From positions 744,001-808,000 of the forward strand of contig NZ_JABWGO010000002.1 of the NCBI RefSeq assembly GCF_013363995.1: a stretch of DNA of 64,000 bases. The letters are read 5' to 3'. The DNA is from Nonomuraea rhodomycinica (GTDB taxonomy: Bacteria; Actinomycetota; Actinomycetes; Streptosporangiales; Streptosporangiaceae). Below, in pieces: positions 41,013 to 50,268 of this stretch. The notes under the pieces are model-generated. The model did no database searches. It was not told the origin of the DNA and worked only from the letters and a program-made list of their open reading frames with translations. A program made the translations under genes and the position numbers. How positions within the stretch are numbered: the stretch's first letter is position 1; each line of letters starts with the position of its first letter.

Positions 41013-44000
41013 ATGCGATTCGGCGTGCTCGGCCCGCTGGCCGTCTGGACCGACGCCGGGGAGAGCGTGGCGATCCCCGGCCTGAAGGTGCGTGCGCTCC
41101 TGGCCGACCTCCTCGTCAGCGAGGGACACGTCGTGTCCGCCGACCGGCTGGTGGACGACCTGTGGAGCGGCGAACCGCCGGGCAACCCGGCCGGCGCGCT
41201 CCAGGTGCGCGTCTCCCAGCTGCGCAGGGCGCTGGAGGACGCCGAGCCGGGCGGCAAGAACCTCGTCGTCTCCCGCGCCCCCGGCTACCTCCTCCAGGCC
41301 GGGCCCGGGGCCGTGGACGCCGCCCGCTTCACCGGCCTGGTGGCGCGCGCCGAGACGGCCGACGGCCCGCGCGCCACGGCCGCGCTGCTGTCGGAGGCGC
41401 TGGGGCTGTGGCGGGGGCCCGCGTTCGCCGACTTCGCCGACGAGGAGTTCACCAGGGCGGCGATCGTCCGCCTGGAGGAGCAGCGCCTCGCGGCGCTGGA
41501 GCGGCACGCCGAGGCGCGCCTGGAGCTGGGCGAGCACGGGCTGCTCGCGGGCGAGCTGGGCGACCTCGTCGCCCGCCACCCGCTGCGGGAGCGGCTGCGC
41601 GCCGTCCACATGCGCGCCCTGTACCGGGCGGGACGGCAGAGCGAGGCGCTGGCCAGCTACACCGAGCTGCGCGAGCGGCTGGCCGAGGAGCTCGGCCTCG
41701 ACCCCGGCCCCGAGCTGGCGGAGCTGTACCAGGCGATCCTCGGCCAGGACCCCGCGCTCAGCGCCGCGGCCGAGCTGCCGCCCACCAACCTGCCCGCCCC
41801 CGTCAGCAGGCTGATCGGCCGCGACGACGCGGTCTCCGAGGTCGCCGCGCTGCTGGAGGGCGAGCGGCTGGTCACGCTGACCGGCAGCGGCGGCGTCGGC
41901 AAGACCCGGCTCGCGCTGGAGGTCGCCCACCGGCTGTCCGGCGCGTACGCCGACGGCGCCTGGCTGGTCGAGCTGGCCGCGCTCGACCGCGCCACGGGCT
42001 CGCCCGCCGAGGCCGTCATGGAGGTGCTCGGCATCCGCGAGGGCACGGAGGGGGCGGCGCCCGCGGCGCGGCTCGGCGAGGTGTTGCGCGCCCGTGAGCT
42101 GCTGCTCGTGCTGGACAACTGCGAGCACGTGGTCGAACGGGTGGCCGAGCTGGCCGAGGCGCTGCTGCGGGCCGTGCCGGGGATGCGGGTGCTGGCCACG
42201 AGCCGCGAGCCGCTGGCCCTGCCCGGCGAGGTGCTGTGGAGCGTGCCGCCGCTCGGCGTGCCCGACCTCACCGCCTTCGACGCCGTCCTCGGCGCCTCTC
42301 CCGCCGTCGCGCTGGACGCCGCGGAGCGGTCCGACGCCGTGCGCCTGTTCGTGGCCCGCGCCGCCGCCTCCGCGCGCGGCTTCACGCTCGACGCGGGCAA
42401 CGCCGAGGCGGTGGTACGGCTCTGCCGCCGGCTCGACGGCATCCCGCTCGCGCTGGAGCTGGCCGCCACCCGCGTGCGGGCGCTCGGCGTGCGGGGCGTG
42501 GTGGCGCGGCTGGACGACCGGTTCCGGCTGCTCGCCGCCGGTCACCGCGGCGCGCCGGCCCGCCAGCAGACGCTGACCGCGGTCATCGACTGGAGCTGGA
42601 ACCTGCTGACGCCGCCCGAGCGGGTGGTGCTGCGCCGCCTGGCCGTCCACGCCGACGGGTGCACGCTGGAGGCGGCCGAGGAGGTCTGCGCGGGCGGCGG
42701 CGGCGACGGCGACGGCCGGCTCGGCGAGCCGGCGGAGCTCGACGTCCTCGACCTGCTCGCCCGGCTGGTGGACCGGTCGCTGGTGGTGGTCGTGGAGGGC
42801 GCGGCGGGCGTGCGGTACCGGCTGCTGGAGTCGGTGTCCGAGTACTGCCTGGACCGGCTGGCCGAAGCCGGGGAGCTGGAGGAGGTGCGGCGCGCCCACG
42901 CCCGCCACCACCTGGCCCTGGCCGAGCGGGCGGAGCCCGCCCTGTACGGGCACGACCAGCGCGCGTGGCTGCAACGGCTCGACACCGAGGCGGCCAACCT
43001 GCGCGCGGCCCTGGAGACGGCGGCCCGCGGCCACGACGCGGACACCGCGATCCGCCTGGTCAACGCGCTGAGCTGGTACTGGTACCTGCGCGGCAGGCCC
43101 GGCGAGGCCCGGCGCTCGCTGGAGACGGCCCTCGCCCTGCGCGGGGAGGCTCCCGGCCGGGCGCGGGCCGCGGCCTGGCGGGCGGGGTTCGCGATGATGC
43201 TCGGCGACGAGGCCGCCTGGGACACCGCGGCCATCGCCGACCCCCGCGAGAGGGCGCGGGCCGAGCTCTTCCTCGGCATGGCGGTCTCCGACGTGCCGAC
43301 GGCGCAGGAGCTGGTGGGCGCGGCGTTGACGACGTTCCGCGCGATCGGCGACGAATGGGGCATCGCCGCGGCCCTCAGCAAGCGGGCCCGCGACGCCTTC
43401 ACCACCCGTGACATGGTCGCCCTCGAACGCGACAGCGAGGAGAGCGTCCGCCTCTTCGACAAGCTCGGCGACCGGTGGGGGCTGCTCCAGGCCACGGAGT
43501 GGCTGGCCGGCCTGGCCGCCGTGAAGGGCGACGCCGAGGGGGCCAGGCGGCTGTTCGAGGACGGGCTGCGGGTGGCCGAGGAGCTCGGGATGGGCAACGA
43601 GGCCGCCCGCCGTACGGCGTGGCTCGGCTGGAACGCGCTGCAGAGCGGCGACTACGAGCAGGCGATGGAGCTGTGCGACCGGGCGCTGCGGCTGTCGGTC
43701 GAGCAGGGCTTCCGCGAGGGCACGCTCATGGCCGAGATGGGCCTCGCCTTCGCCGCGCGCCGGGCCGGCCGGGACGAGGTGGCCGAGCGGCACCTGCTGC
43801 ACCTGCTCGAAGGCGTGCCGCGCGACCCCGGCGCCGAGCCCGCGCTGCACCTGCCCACCACCCTGGTCGAGCTGGGACACCTGCGCGAACGCCTCGGCGA
43901 CGCCGAGGAGGCCCGGGCGCTGCACCTGGAGGCGCTGACCGCGGCGCAGCGCGTCGGCGACCCGGCCAGCGTCGCGTTCGCCGTGGACGGGCTCGCCTCC

Positions 44001-44216
44001 GCCCTTGCCGCACTCGGCTCGCCCGAGCGGGCCGCGCGGCTGCTCGGGCTGGCCGCCGCCGTCCGCGAGGGCAACCGGCTGCCGGCGGGGCCGTCGCAGG
44101 CGGAGGAGATCGGGCGCGTCGTCGAGCGGGTGCGCGCGGCGCTGGGCGGGGCGGCGTTCGACGCGCTGTACGAGGAGGGCGGCCGGCTCAAGCCGGCCGA
44201 CGCGCCCGGATTGTGA
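41013..44216 (+). CDS. AfsR-like regulator: OmpR-type DNA-binding, BTAD, NB-ARC and TPR domains
   Basis: A 1067-residue cytoplasmic STAND-type regulator. A winged-helix domain is at residues about 1-95 (FGVLGPLAVWTD, LVDDLWSGEPPGNPAGALQVRVSQLRRAL), BTAD at about 100-245, NB-ARC with Walker A GSGGVGKTRLAL near 290 and Walker B LLLVLDNCEHV near 365, and TPRs from about 650 to the end. Such proteins often control secondary metabolism or stress genes. ATG 41013 is chosen over a GTG three codons earlier by homology. No biosynthetic cluster is adjacent; its target may be the downstream genes or elsewhere. Confidence 0.9.
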   Translation: MRFGVLGPLAVWTDAGESVAIPGLKVRALLADLLVSEGHVVSADRLVDDLWSGEPPGNPAGALQVRVSQLRRALEDAEPGGKNLVVSRAPGYLLQAGPGAVDAARFTGLVARAETADGPRATAALLSEALGLWRGPAFADFADEEFTRAAIVRLEEQRLAALERHAEARLELGEHGLLAGELGDLVARHPLRERLRAVHMRALYRAGRQSEALASYTELRERLAEELGLDPGPELAELYQAILGQDPALSAAAELPPTNLPAPVSRLIGRDDAVSEVAALLEGERLVTLTGSGGVGKTRLALEVAHRLSGAYADGAWLVELAALDRATGSPAEAVMEVLGIREGTEGAAPAARLGEVLRARELLLVLDNCEHVVERVAELAEALLRAVPGMRVLATSREPLALPGEVLWSVPPLGVPDLTAFDAVLGASPAVALDAAERSDAVRLFVARAAASARGFTLDAGNAEAVVRLCRRLDGIPLALELAATRVRALGVRGVVARLDDRFRLLAAGHRGAPARQQTLTAVIDWSWNLLTPPERVVLRRLAVHADGCTLEAAEEVCAGGGGDGDGRLGEPAELDVLDLLARLVDRSLVVVVEGAAGVRYRLLESVSEYCLDRLAEAGELEEVRRAHARHHLALAERAEPALYGHDQRAWLQRLDTEAANLRAALETAARGHDADTAIRLVNALSWYWYLRGRPGEARRSLETALALRGEAPGRARAAAWRAGFAMMLGDEAAWDTAAIADPRERARAELFLGMAVSDVPTAQELVGAALTTFRAIGDEWGIAAALSKRARDAFTTRDMVALERDSEESVRLFDKLGDRWGLLQATEWLAGLAAVKGDAEGARRLFEDGLRVAEELGMGNEAARRTAWLGWNALQSGDYEQAMELCDRALRLSVEQGFREGTLMAEMGLAFAARRAGRDEVAERHLLHLLEGVPRDPGAEPALHLPTTLVELGHLRERLGDAEEARALHLEALTAAQRVGDPASVAFAVDGLASALAALGSPERAARLLGLAAAVREGNRLPAGPSQAEEIGRVVERVRAALGGAAFDALYEEGGRLKPADAPGL

Positions 44217-44228
44217 GTGGGCTGGGCC

Positions 44229-44284
44229 GTCATGCCTGGGCCGTCATGCCTGGGCCGTCATGCCTGGGCCGTCATGCCTGGGCC
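44229..44284. repeat. Four exact 14-bp tandem units at the SRPBCC gene end
   Basis: GTCATGCCTGGGCC repeated four times without a mismatch. The right-most unit is the coding end of the SRPBCC gene (stop TCA at 44272-44274); the three copies beyond it carry the same stop. It is too short and regular to be CRISPR. Confidence 0.9.
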
Positions 44285-44721
44285 ACGTGCTCGGCCAGCC
44301 GGTCGAAGAACTCGGTCCAGCCCGCCTTGGCCTGCCGGGCGTGCTCCTCGTCGGTGTTGACCCCGAACTGGTGGAAGCGCATCGCGGTCCCGCCGTCCGT
44401 CTCGGTCAGCTCCAGCGTGACCACCGAGGCCGGGCCGTCGCCCGGGTTGTCCGGGTCGCCGGTGGTGAAGACCAGCCGGCCGGGGCCGTCCACCTCGCGG
44501 TAGGTGCCGCCGAGCGGGGCCTCGAAGCCGCCCTCGCCGACCAGGACCACCTGCCACGCGCCGCCGGGCCGCACGTCGGCGACGATCCGCTCCACCGGGG
44601 CGGTGAACGAACGGGGCCCGAACCAGCGGGACAGGCGCCGCGGCTCGGTCCAGGCGGCGTAGACCTCCTCGCGGGGGGCGTCGAGGACCCGGGTGATCTC
44701 GAACTGCGCGGTCTGCGTCAT
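44272..44721 (-). CDS. SRPBCC-family protein (AHSA1-like)
   Basis: A 149-residue START-fold protein. FEITRVLDAPREEVYAAWTEPRRLSRWFGP is the AHSA1/DUF1857-type beginning, and GGTYREVDGPGRLVFTT and the C-terminal helix GWTEFFDRLAEHV complete the fold. Relatives bind hydrophobic ligands or modulate Hsp90-like partners; no specific role can be given. It stands alone on the minus strand. Confidence 0.88.
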   Translation of the reverse strand: MTQTAQFEITRVLDAPREEVYAAWTEPRRLSRWFGPRSFTAPVERIVADVRPGGAWQVVLVGEGGFEAPLGGTYREVDGPGRLVFTTGDPDNPGDGPASVVTLELTETDGGTAMRFHQFGVNTDEEHARQAKAGWTEFFDRLAEHVAQA

Positions 44722-44820
44722 CGTGGTGCCTTTCGTTCGTGGGGCTCGTCCGTCTTCTGACGTGTTCCACGATGCCGGGGCGCCCTTACGATCCCCTTCT
44801 GGTGCCCTTAAGATCGTCCG

Positions 44821-45213
44821 TCAGCTCGCCTCCACCATGGGGTCGGCGGCCAGATAGCCGGTGAGGTCGGGGTCGTGCGGCCGGGTCAGCACGTGCTCCA
44901 CCCAGGCCCGCCGTTCGCAGTCGATGGCCAGCAACTGCCACACGCAGCCGACCGGCGCGTCGAGCGGCATCCGGCGCAGGTCGGTCGAGCCCAGCTCGGC
45001 CCGCCACAGCCGCTGGAACAGGATGTCGGAGCGCCACCAGCAGACGTTCGCCCACAGCGCGTCGGTGCCGCGGTCCACGATGACGAACGCCACCCCGCCC
45101 CCTTCGGGCAGGTCCTGCTCGGCCGCCTGCAGCGCGGCCTCCACCTCGAAGTCGTCGGGCAGCTCTCCTTCCGCGGTGATGCCGATGACCTTCACGCTCC
45201 ACCCGGCCGTCAT
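44821..45213 (-). CDS. Hypothetical protein, unrecognised
   Basis: A 130-residue soluble protein, Trp- and Cys-containing (WANVCWWRSDILFQRLWRAELGSTDLRR, CVWQLLAIDCERRAWVEHVL). The N-terminal part VKVIGITAEGELPDDFEVEAALQAAEQDLPEGGGVAFVIVDRG looks like an alpha/beta domain. I do not recognise the family. Start at ATG 45213 with AGG 7 nt upstream; further in-frame codons to 45279 lack an RBS. Confidence 0.6.
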   Translation of the reverse strand: MTAGWSVKVIGITAEGELPDDFEVEAALQAAEQDLPEGGGVAFVIVDRGTDALWANVCWWRSDILFQRLWRAELGSTDLRRMPLDAPVGCVWQLLAIDCERRAWVEHVLTRPHDPDLTGYLAADPMVEAS

Positions 45214-45446
45214 CGTCACGCCTAAGGACCGGGTCCGGCGCGGCCGGTAGGGGGATCTCAGTGGCTCCAGAGGGGTCATGGATCAGAAGGTAGTCCCGTA
45301 CGGGGAGCGATCAGAAGACCGTTCGGCACTTACCTCCCGGGGACGCGCCGCGTGATCGAGACTGTGGACGGGATAGGCGCCTTTGGATAGCCTTTCCAGG
45401 GATTTTTCAGGCTTTTTCCGCGTTTTTCGGGGACTCAAAGGGGCCT

Positions 45447-46328
45447 ATGAACGGGCTGGCTGACGAGGACTTGGCACTGCTCCTGCTGATCCGCTGCTTC
45501 GAGCGCAAGCTGCTCGCGCTCTTCGAGCAGGGGGAGCTCAACGGCACCACCCACACCTGCCTCGGGCAGGAGTACGTCCCCGTCTCGCTGCGCCCCCTGC
45601 TCCGCGACAGCGACTGGATCTTCAGCAACCACCGCGGCCACGGCCACTACCTGGCCCGCTTCGACGACCCCGAGGGGCTGCTGGCGGAGATCATGGGTCG
45701 CAAGGGAGCGGTTTGCGACGGGGTGGGCGGCAGCCAGCACCTGCGGCGCGGGCGCTACCTGTCCACCGGCGTACAGGGCCAGAGCATGCCCGTGGCCGCC
45801 GGGGTGGCGCTCCACCTCAGCCGGCACGAGCCCGGCGCCCTGGCCTGCGCGTACATCGGCGACGGCACCTGGGGCGAGGGGGCGGTGTACGAGGCGCTGA
45901 ACCTGGCCGCGCTCTGGCGGCTGCCGCTCCTGGTCGTCGTCGAGCACAACGGCATCGCCCAGTCCACGCCCACGCCGGCGCAGATGGCCGGCACGGTCGC
46001 GGGACGGGCGGCGGCGTTCGGCGTCCGGCACCACGCGATCGACGCCCTGGACGTCACCGCGGTCAGGCGCGAGGTGGCGCCGCTGATCGAGACGGTGCGG
46101 ACGGACCCCGGGCCGCTGGTGCTGGAGTTCCGCACGCACCGGCTCGGCCCGCACAGCAAGGGCGACGACGTCCGGCCGCCGGGCGTCCGGCCGGTCGACT
46201 GGTACGCCGCCTACCGGGCCGCGCACCCCGCCCAGTCGGCCCGGGTCGAGGCCGCGGCCCGCGACCGGGTGGAGCGCGTCGCCGCCGAGGTCGCCGCCCG
46301 GCCTCCCGCGGTGTGGGGTGGCGCATGA
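45447..46328 (+). CDS. 2-oxoacid dehydrogenase E1 component, alpha subunit
   Basis: A 293-residue thiamine-diphosphate enzyme subunit. The ThDP motif runs from YIGDGTWGEG to VVEHNGI (GDG-x26-N). Other E1alpha features are FEQGELNGTTHTCLGQE, SNHRGHGHYLA and the phosphorylation-loop-like RTHRLGPHSKGDD. With the E1beta gene it decarboxylates a 2-oxoacid (pyruvate-, acetoin- or branched-chain-type). RBS AAAGGGG just before the ATG. At 293 residues it is somewhat shorter than the usual 320-370. Confidence 0.9.
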   Translation: MNGLADEDLALLLLIRCFERKLLALFEQGELNGTTHTCLGQEYVPVSLRPLLRDSDWIFSNHRGHGHYLARFDDPEGLLAEIMGRKGAVCDGVGGSQHLRRGRYLSTGVQGQSMPVAAGVALHLSRHEPGALACAYIGDGTWGEGAVYEALNLAALWRLPLLVVVEHNGIAQSTPTPAQMAGTVAGRAAAFGVRHHAIDALDVTAVRREVAPLIETVRTDPGPLVLEFRTHRLGPHSKGDDVRPPGVRPVDWYAAYRAAHPAQSARVEAAARDRVERVAAEVAARPPAVWGGA

Positions 46329-47329
46329 GGGTCGCCGAGAACCTCAACCGGGCCCTCCACGGCCTGCTCGGTGACGACCCGTCCGTGTACGTCCTCGGCG
46401 AGGACATCCTCGACCCGTACGGCGGCGCCTTCAAGATCACCAAAGGGCTGTCGGAGCGCTTCCCCGGCCGCGTGCTCGCGACGCCGCTGAGCGAGGGCGC
46501 CATCGCCGGAGCCGCCGCCGGACTGGCGCTGGCGGGGGAGAAGGCCGTCGTCGAGATCATGTTCGGCGACTTCGCGGCCCTCGCGTTCGACCAGATCGTG
46601 AACTTCGCCGCCAAGTCGGTCACCATGTACGGCCGGCGCGTCCCCATGCCGCTGGTCGTCCGCTGCCCCTCCGGCGGCCACCGCGGCTACGGCCCCACCC
46701 ACAGCCAGACCCTGCAGAAGCACTTCCTCGGGGTGCCGGGGTTGTCGCTGTTCGAGGTGACGCCGTTCCACGACAACCGCGGCGTGCTCGACCGCATGCT
46801 CGCGCTCGGCGAGCCGTGTCTGCTGTTCGAGGACAAGGTCCTCTACACCCGCCCCATGTACGGGGAAGGGGCCGTGGACGAGTTGTTCACCTGGCGGCTC
46901 GTGGACGACGTCGCCGTGGTGGAGCTGGCCGGCGGCGGCGACCCGGACTACACGCTGATCGTCCCCGGCGGCCTCGCCCACCGGGCGGTGTCGGCCATGC
47001 GGACGCTGCTGCTGGAGCACGACCTGGCGGGCGCGCTGCTCGTGCCGTCACGGTTGCACCCGTTCGACCCGGCGGGGGTGCCCGGGCTCGTGCCGCTGCT
47101 GGCCCGTACCGGGCTCGTGTGCGTCGCGGAGGACGGCACGGCGGGCGGCACGTGGGGCGAGCACGTCGCGGCCGGCCTGCACACGCGCCTGTGGGGGACG
47201 CTGCGCCGCCCCGTCGCCCTGGTCAGCTCGGCCGCGAGCGTCATCCCGACGGCCGTCCACCTGGAGCGCGAGGTGCTGGTGCAGGACACGACGATCCGCT
47301 CGGCCGTACTGGAGGGCCTGCATGGGTGA
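46325..47329 (+). CDS. 2-oxoacid dehydrogenase E1 component, beta subunit
   Basis: A 334-residue transketolase-like protein. Features are LNRALHGLLGDDPSVYVLGEDI, GRVLATPLSEGAIAGAAAGLALAG, EIMFGDFAALAFDQIVNFAAK and a C-terminal transketolase_C domain (VAVVELAGGG, LVCVAEDGTAGGTWGEHVA). Its ATG overlaps the alpha-subunit stop (ATGA) and its end overlaps the E2 gene by 8 nt. Confidence 0.93.
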   Translation: MRVAENLNRALHGLLGDDPSVYVLGEDILDPYGGAFKITKGLSERFPGRVLATPLSEGAIAGAAAGLALAGEKAVVEIMFGDFAALAFDQIVNFAAKSVTMYGRRVPMPLVVRCPSGGHRGYGPTHSQTLQKHFLGVPGLSLFEVTPFHDNRGVLDRMLALGEPCLLFEDKVLYTRPMYGEGAVDELFTWRLVDDVAVVELAGGGDPDYTLIVPGGLAHRAVSAMRTLLLEHDLAGALLVPSRLHPFDPAGVPGLVPLLARTGLVCVAEDGTAGGTWGEHVAAGLHTRLWGTLRRPVALVSSAASVIPTAVHLEREVLVQDTTIRSAVLEGLHG

Positions 47330-48380
47330 GCTCCGCGTCCCGAAGCTCAACAACAACGACTCGGAGTACACGCTGCTGGAGTGGCTCGCCGCGGACGGCG
47401 CGCCGGTGCGGCGCGAGGAGCCGGTGGCGACGCTGGAGACGTCGAAGGCGGTGGAGGAGCTGACGGCGGAGCAGGACGGCACGCTCACGCACCTGCTGGC
47501 GCAGGGGGCCGTCTGCCGCCCGGGGGACCTGCTGGCGCGGATCACTTCCGGCGACGCGGAGCCCGCGGTGCCCTTCCCCGCCCCCACACTCGCGGAGAAG
47601 CCCGGAGGACCGATCATCACGGCCCCGGCCCAGGACCTCATCGACAGCCTCGGCCTGGACCCGGCCTTGGTACGCACCCTGGACGTGAAGGTGGTACGCC
47701 GCGCGGACGTGGAACGCCTGGCCGCGTCCGGCTCTTCAGCCTCGCAGGCGGCCCTCTCGGTCCACCAGAGGGCGGTGGGGCGGACCGTGACGCTCTCCCA
47801 CCGGACCATCCCCGCCGCGTACACCGCGATCAAGGTGGACGTCGGAGCGGCCCTGACCCTGACCCGCGACCTCACCAGACGCCTGCGCAAGCTGGTCGGC
47901 CTCCCGGACCTGCTCATCGCCGCGGTCGCGTCCCTGCACGACAAGCACCCGATGTTCTTCGCCGAACTCGTGGACGAGGCCACCGCCGCGGTCCCCGAGA
48001 CGCCCGCGGTCGGCGTCACCATCGACCTGGGCACGGGCCTGTACGTCCCGGTCGTCCGCGGTCGCCCGGGGCTCGCGGAGATCGCCGAGACCATGACCGC
48101 CTTCCGCCGGCACGCCCAGCACGGCACGTTCAAGGAGGCCGACCTCCGGGGCGCGAACATCGCGGTCACCCTGCACCACGACCCGGACATCGTCCTGGCC
48201 ATCCCGATCATCGCCCCCGGCCACGCCTGCGCCCTCGCCCTGGCCTCGCCGCAACCGGAGGGGGACCGTACGGTGGCGACGATCGGCCTCGCCTACGACC
48301 ACCGCCTCAACAACGGCCGCGACGCGGTCCTCTTCCTCCAGGCACTGAAGGAGTCGCTGGAGTCACCTGAAGGGTTGTGA
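47322..48380 (+). CDS. 2-oxoacid dehydrogenase E2-like dihydrolipoamide acyltransferase
   Basis: A 352-residue protein. A single lipoyl domain (residues 1-75) has the lipoyl lysine in LETSKAVEEL. A short peripheral-subunit-binding-like segment (APAQDLIDSLGLDPALVRTLDVKVVRRADVERL) is followed by a CAT-like catalytic domain (about 150-352). The active-site motif, usually DHRxxDG, reads YDHRLNNG: the His is kept, the Asp four residues on is Asn. E2 transfers the acyl group to CoA. No E3 gene is present, so a shared E3 must serve. This compact E1alpha-E1beta-E2 set resembles accessory sets in actinomycetes rather than the housekeeping PDH. Confidence 0.88.
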   Translation: MGELRVPKLNNNDSEYTLLEWLAADGAPVRREEPVATLETSKAVEELTAEQDGTLTHLLAQGAVCRPGDLLARITSGDAEPAVPFPAPTLAEKPGGPIITAPAQDLIDSLGLDPALVRTLDVKVVRRADVERLAASGSSASQAALSVHQRAVGRTVTLSHRTIPAAYTAIKVDVGAALTLTRDLTRRLRKLVGLPDLLIAAVASLHDKHPMFFAELVDEATAAVPETPAVGVTIDLGTGLYVPVVRGRPGLAEIAETMTAFRRHAQHGTFKEADLRGANIAVTLHHDPDIVLAIPIIAPGHACALALASPQPEGDRTVATIGLAYDHRLNNGRDAVLFLQALKESLESPEGL

Positions 48381-48486
48381 GAGGCGAAGGCGATCACCGG
48401 AGTGCAGGAGGTCGAGCACCGGCCGGCCCCACGGCGGCGACTCCTTCCGCACTGCCGCCCGCGGCGGGCAGGCCCTGCCCTCCCCG

Positions 48487-49911
48487 CTATCCGAATCGTC
48501 GGCGGTTCCGGCGCGGCCGACGATCGGCGACCGGCGTGGTGATGGTCACGGGAACCCCTGAGGGAGCCTGGGCGCCCGTGATACGTCTGAGTTCCGCCTC
48601 GCCCGAACGGACCTGGCTGGTCTGCGGGACGATACCGGCGTCGGCCATCAGGCGGGTCATGCCACGCCGCTGGTCGGGCAGGACGAGGGTGACGACGCTG
48701 CCGGACTCGCCGGCGCGGGCGGTACGGCCGCCGCGGTGCAGATAGTCCTTGTGGTCGCTTGGCGGGTCGACGTTGACGACGAGGTCGAGGTTGTCGACGT
48801 GGATGCCACGAGCCGCGACGTTGGTCGCCACCAACACCGTGACGTGGCCGGTCTTGAACTGGGCGAGGGTGCGGGTGCGCTGGGGTTGGGACTTGCCCCC
48901 GTGGAGCGCGCCGGCGCGTACGCCGCTGTTCAGCAGGTCTTCGGTGAGCCGATCCACGGCGTGCTTGGTGTCCAAGAACATGATCACCCGGCCGTCGCGA
49001 GCAGCGATCTCCATGGTGGTGGCCTGCTTGTCGGCGCCTTGGACGTGCAGCACGTGGTGCTCCATCGTGGTGACCGCGCCCGCCGAGGGGTCGACCGAAT
49101 GGACCACGGGGTCGGTCAGGTAGCGGCGGACCAGCAGATCGACATTGCGGTCCAGAGTGGCGGAGAACAGCATCCGCTGGCCCCCGGGGCGCACCTGGTC
49201 GAGCAGGTAGGTGATCTGCGGCATGAAGCCCATGTCGGCCATCTGGTCGGCCTCGTCCAGTACGGTGATGGCGACCTGATCGAGGCGGCAGTCGCCGCGC
49301 TCGATGAGATCCCTCAGCCGTCCCGGGGTCGCGACGACGACCTCCGCACCAGCGCGCAGCGCATTGGCCTGCCGGCCGATCGACATGCCGCCGACGACGG
49401 TGGCCAGCCGCAGCTTCAGTGACCGAGCGTACGGGGTGAGCGCGTCGGTGACCTGTTGGGCCAGCTCCCGAGTGGGAACGAGGATCAGGGCCAGCGGCTG
49501 CCGCGATTCGGCACGCTGTCCGGAGGTGCGGACGAGCAGGGCCAGGCCGAAGGCGAGTGTCTTGCCTGACCCGGTGCGCCCCCGCCCGAGGACGTCCCGG
49601 CCGGCCAGGGAGTTCGGCAGCGTGGCCGCCTGGATCGGGAACGGTTCTTTCATACCCAGGCTGGTGAGCACCTTCATCAGCGCGGGCGGCATGTGCAGTT
49701 CAGAGAACGTCGCGGCTGCGGGCAGGGCCGGGGTGACCGTGACCGGCAGTGCGAATTCCCCCTGAAGCGCGGCGGGACGACGCCCGTGACCACCGGAACG
49801 GCTGGGGACGGCTGAACGGCCACGCGCCGGTGAGGCGAATTGGTCGCCCCTGGCAGAGCCGCCGGTGCGGGTGGGGGAGTAACGGTCGTGCTTGCGAGTT
49901 GCGTGGTTCAT
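48487..49911 (-). CDS. DEAD-box ATP-dependent RNA helicase
   Basis: A 474-residue RNA helicase. A basic N-terminal extension (about residues 1-65) precedes motif Q (FSELHMPPALMKVLTSLGMKEPFPIQ), motif I GRGRTGSGKT, motif II VLDEADQM, motif III FSATL, and motif VI HRGGRTARAG. The tail is Arg-rich (RRPRRNRRRFG). ATG 49911 has GAGGAAGG 6 nt upstream. It lies downstream of a cold-shock gene in the same direction, with a hairpin between, fitting a role in RNA unwinding at low temperature. Confidence 0.94.
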   Translation of the reverse strand: MNHATRKHDRYSPTRTGGSARGDQFASPARGRSAVPSRSGGHGRRPAALQGEFALPVTVTPALPAAATFSELHMPPALMKVLTSLGMKEPFPIQAATLPNSLAGRDVLGRGRTGSGKTLAFGLALLVRTSGQRAESRQPLALILVPTRELAQQVTDALTPYARSLKLRLATVVGGMSIGRQANALRAGAEVVVATPGRLRDLIERGDCRLDQVAITVLDEADQMADMGFMPQITYLLDQVRPGGQRMLFSATLDRNVDLLVRRYLTDPVVHSVDPSAGAVTTMEHHVLHVQGADKQATTMEIAARDGRVIMFLDTKHAVDRLTEDLLNSGVRAGALHGGKSQPQRTRTLAQFKTGHVTVLVATNVAARGIHVDNLDLVVNVDPPSDHKDYLHRGGRTARAGESGSVVTLVLPDQRRGMTRLMADAGIVPQTSQVRSGEAELRRITGAQAPSGVPVTITTPVADRRPRRNRRRFG

Positions 49912-50268
49912 GCAGAACCTTCCTCGAAGCGGCACGTGTCAAGTGATTCCCGGCGCGATGAGCAGCACAAGAATGTCAAGAACGAGCCGAAGAAAGACGC
50001 GCCGAGCCGGCGGAGAACAGCCTGGCCTCGGGCGTCGAAATGGTCGGCATTCGCCGAAGAGAACAGGGGCGGCGATGCCGGTCAGAGAGCCCGGAGCGGA
50101 CTTGTGTCCGAACCGGAGCCATCAGTGGTCCAGCCGGTGTGCGGCGGAAGAACGGACATGCTGCCCTTCGCGGCTTGTGAGACCGTCACAGCACGTCGGT
50201 TACCACCCGAGCGACGCGCTGGGACCCGCACCCTATGGCGCGGGCCCCAGTTGCGTGGTGTGTCAGTG
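49912..50268 (-). other. Leader/spacer between csp and the helicase gene
   Basis: A 357-bp region upstream of the helicase. It contains the csp terminator hairpin (50219-50250) and otherwise no gene. Part of it is likely a long 5' UTR of the helicase mRNA, common for cold-induced genes. Confidence 0.4.
50219..50250 (-). terminator. Hairpin after the csp gene
   Basis: CTGGG-A-CCCGC ... GCGGG-C-CCCAG, a 10-bp stem with one symmetric mismatch and a 10-nt loop, 19 nt beyond the csp stop codon. No T-run, as usual in high-GC actinomycetes. Confidence 0.65.

Noticed and set aside
40740..43925. A 1061-codon open frame antisense to the BTAD regulator
   Set aside because: Low-complexity product with no domain; the sense frame has clear BTAD/NB-ARC motifs.
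44229..44284. Four perfect repeats as a mini CRISPR array
   Set aside because: Units are 14 bp with no spacers, and they duplicate the SRPBCC gene end.
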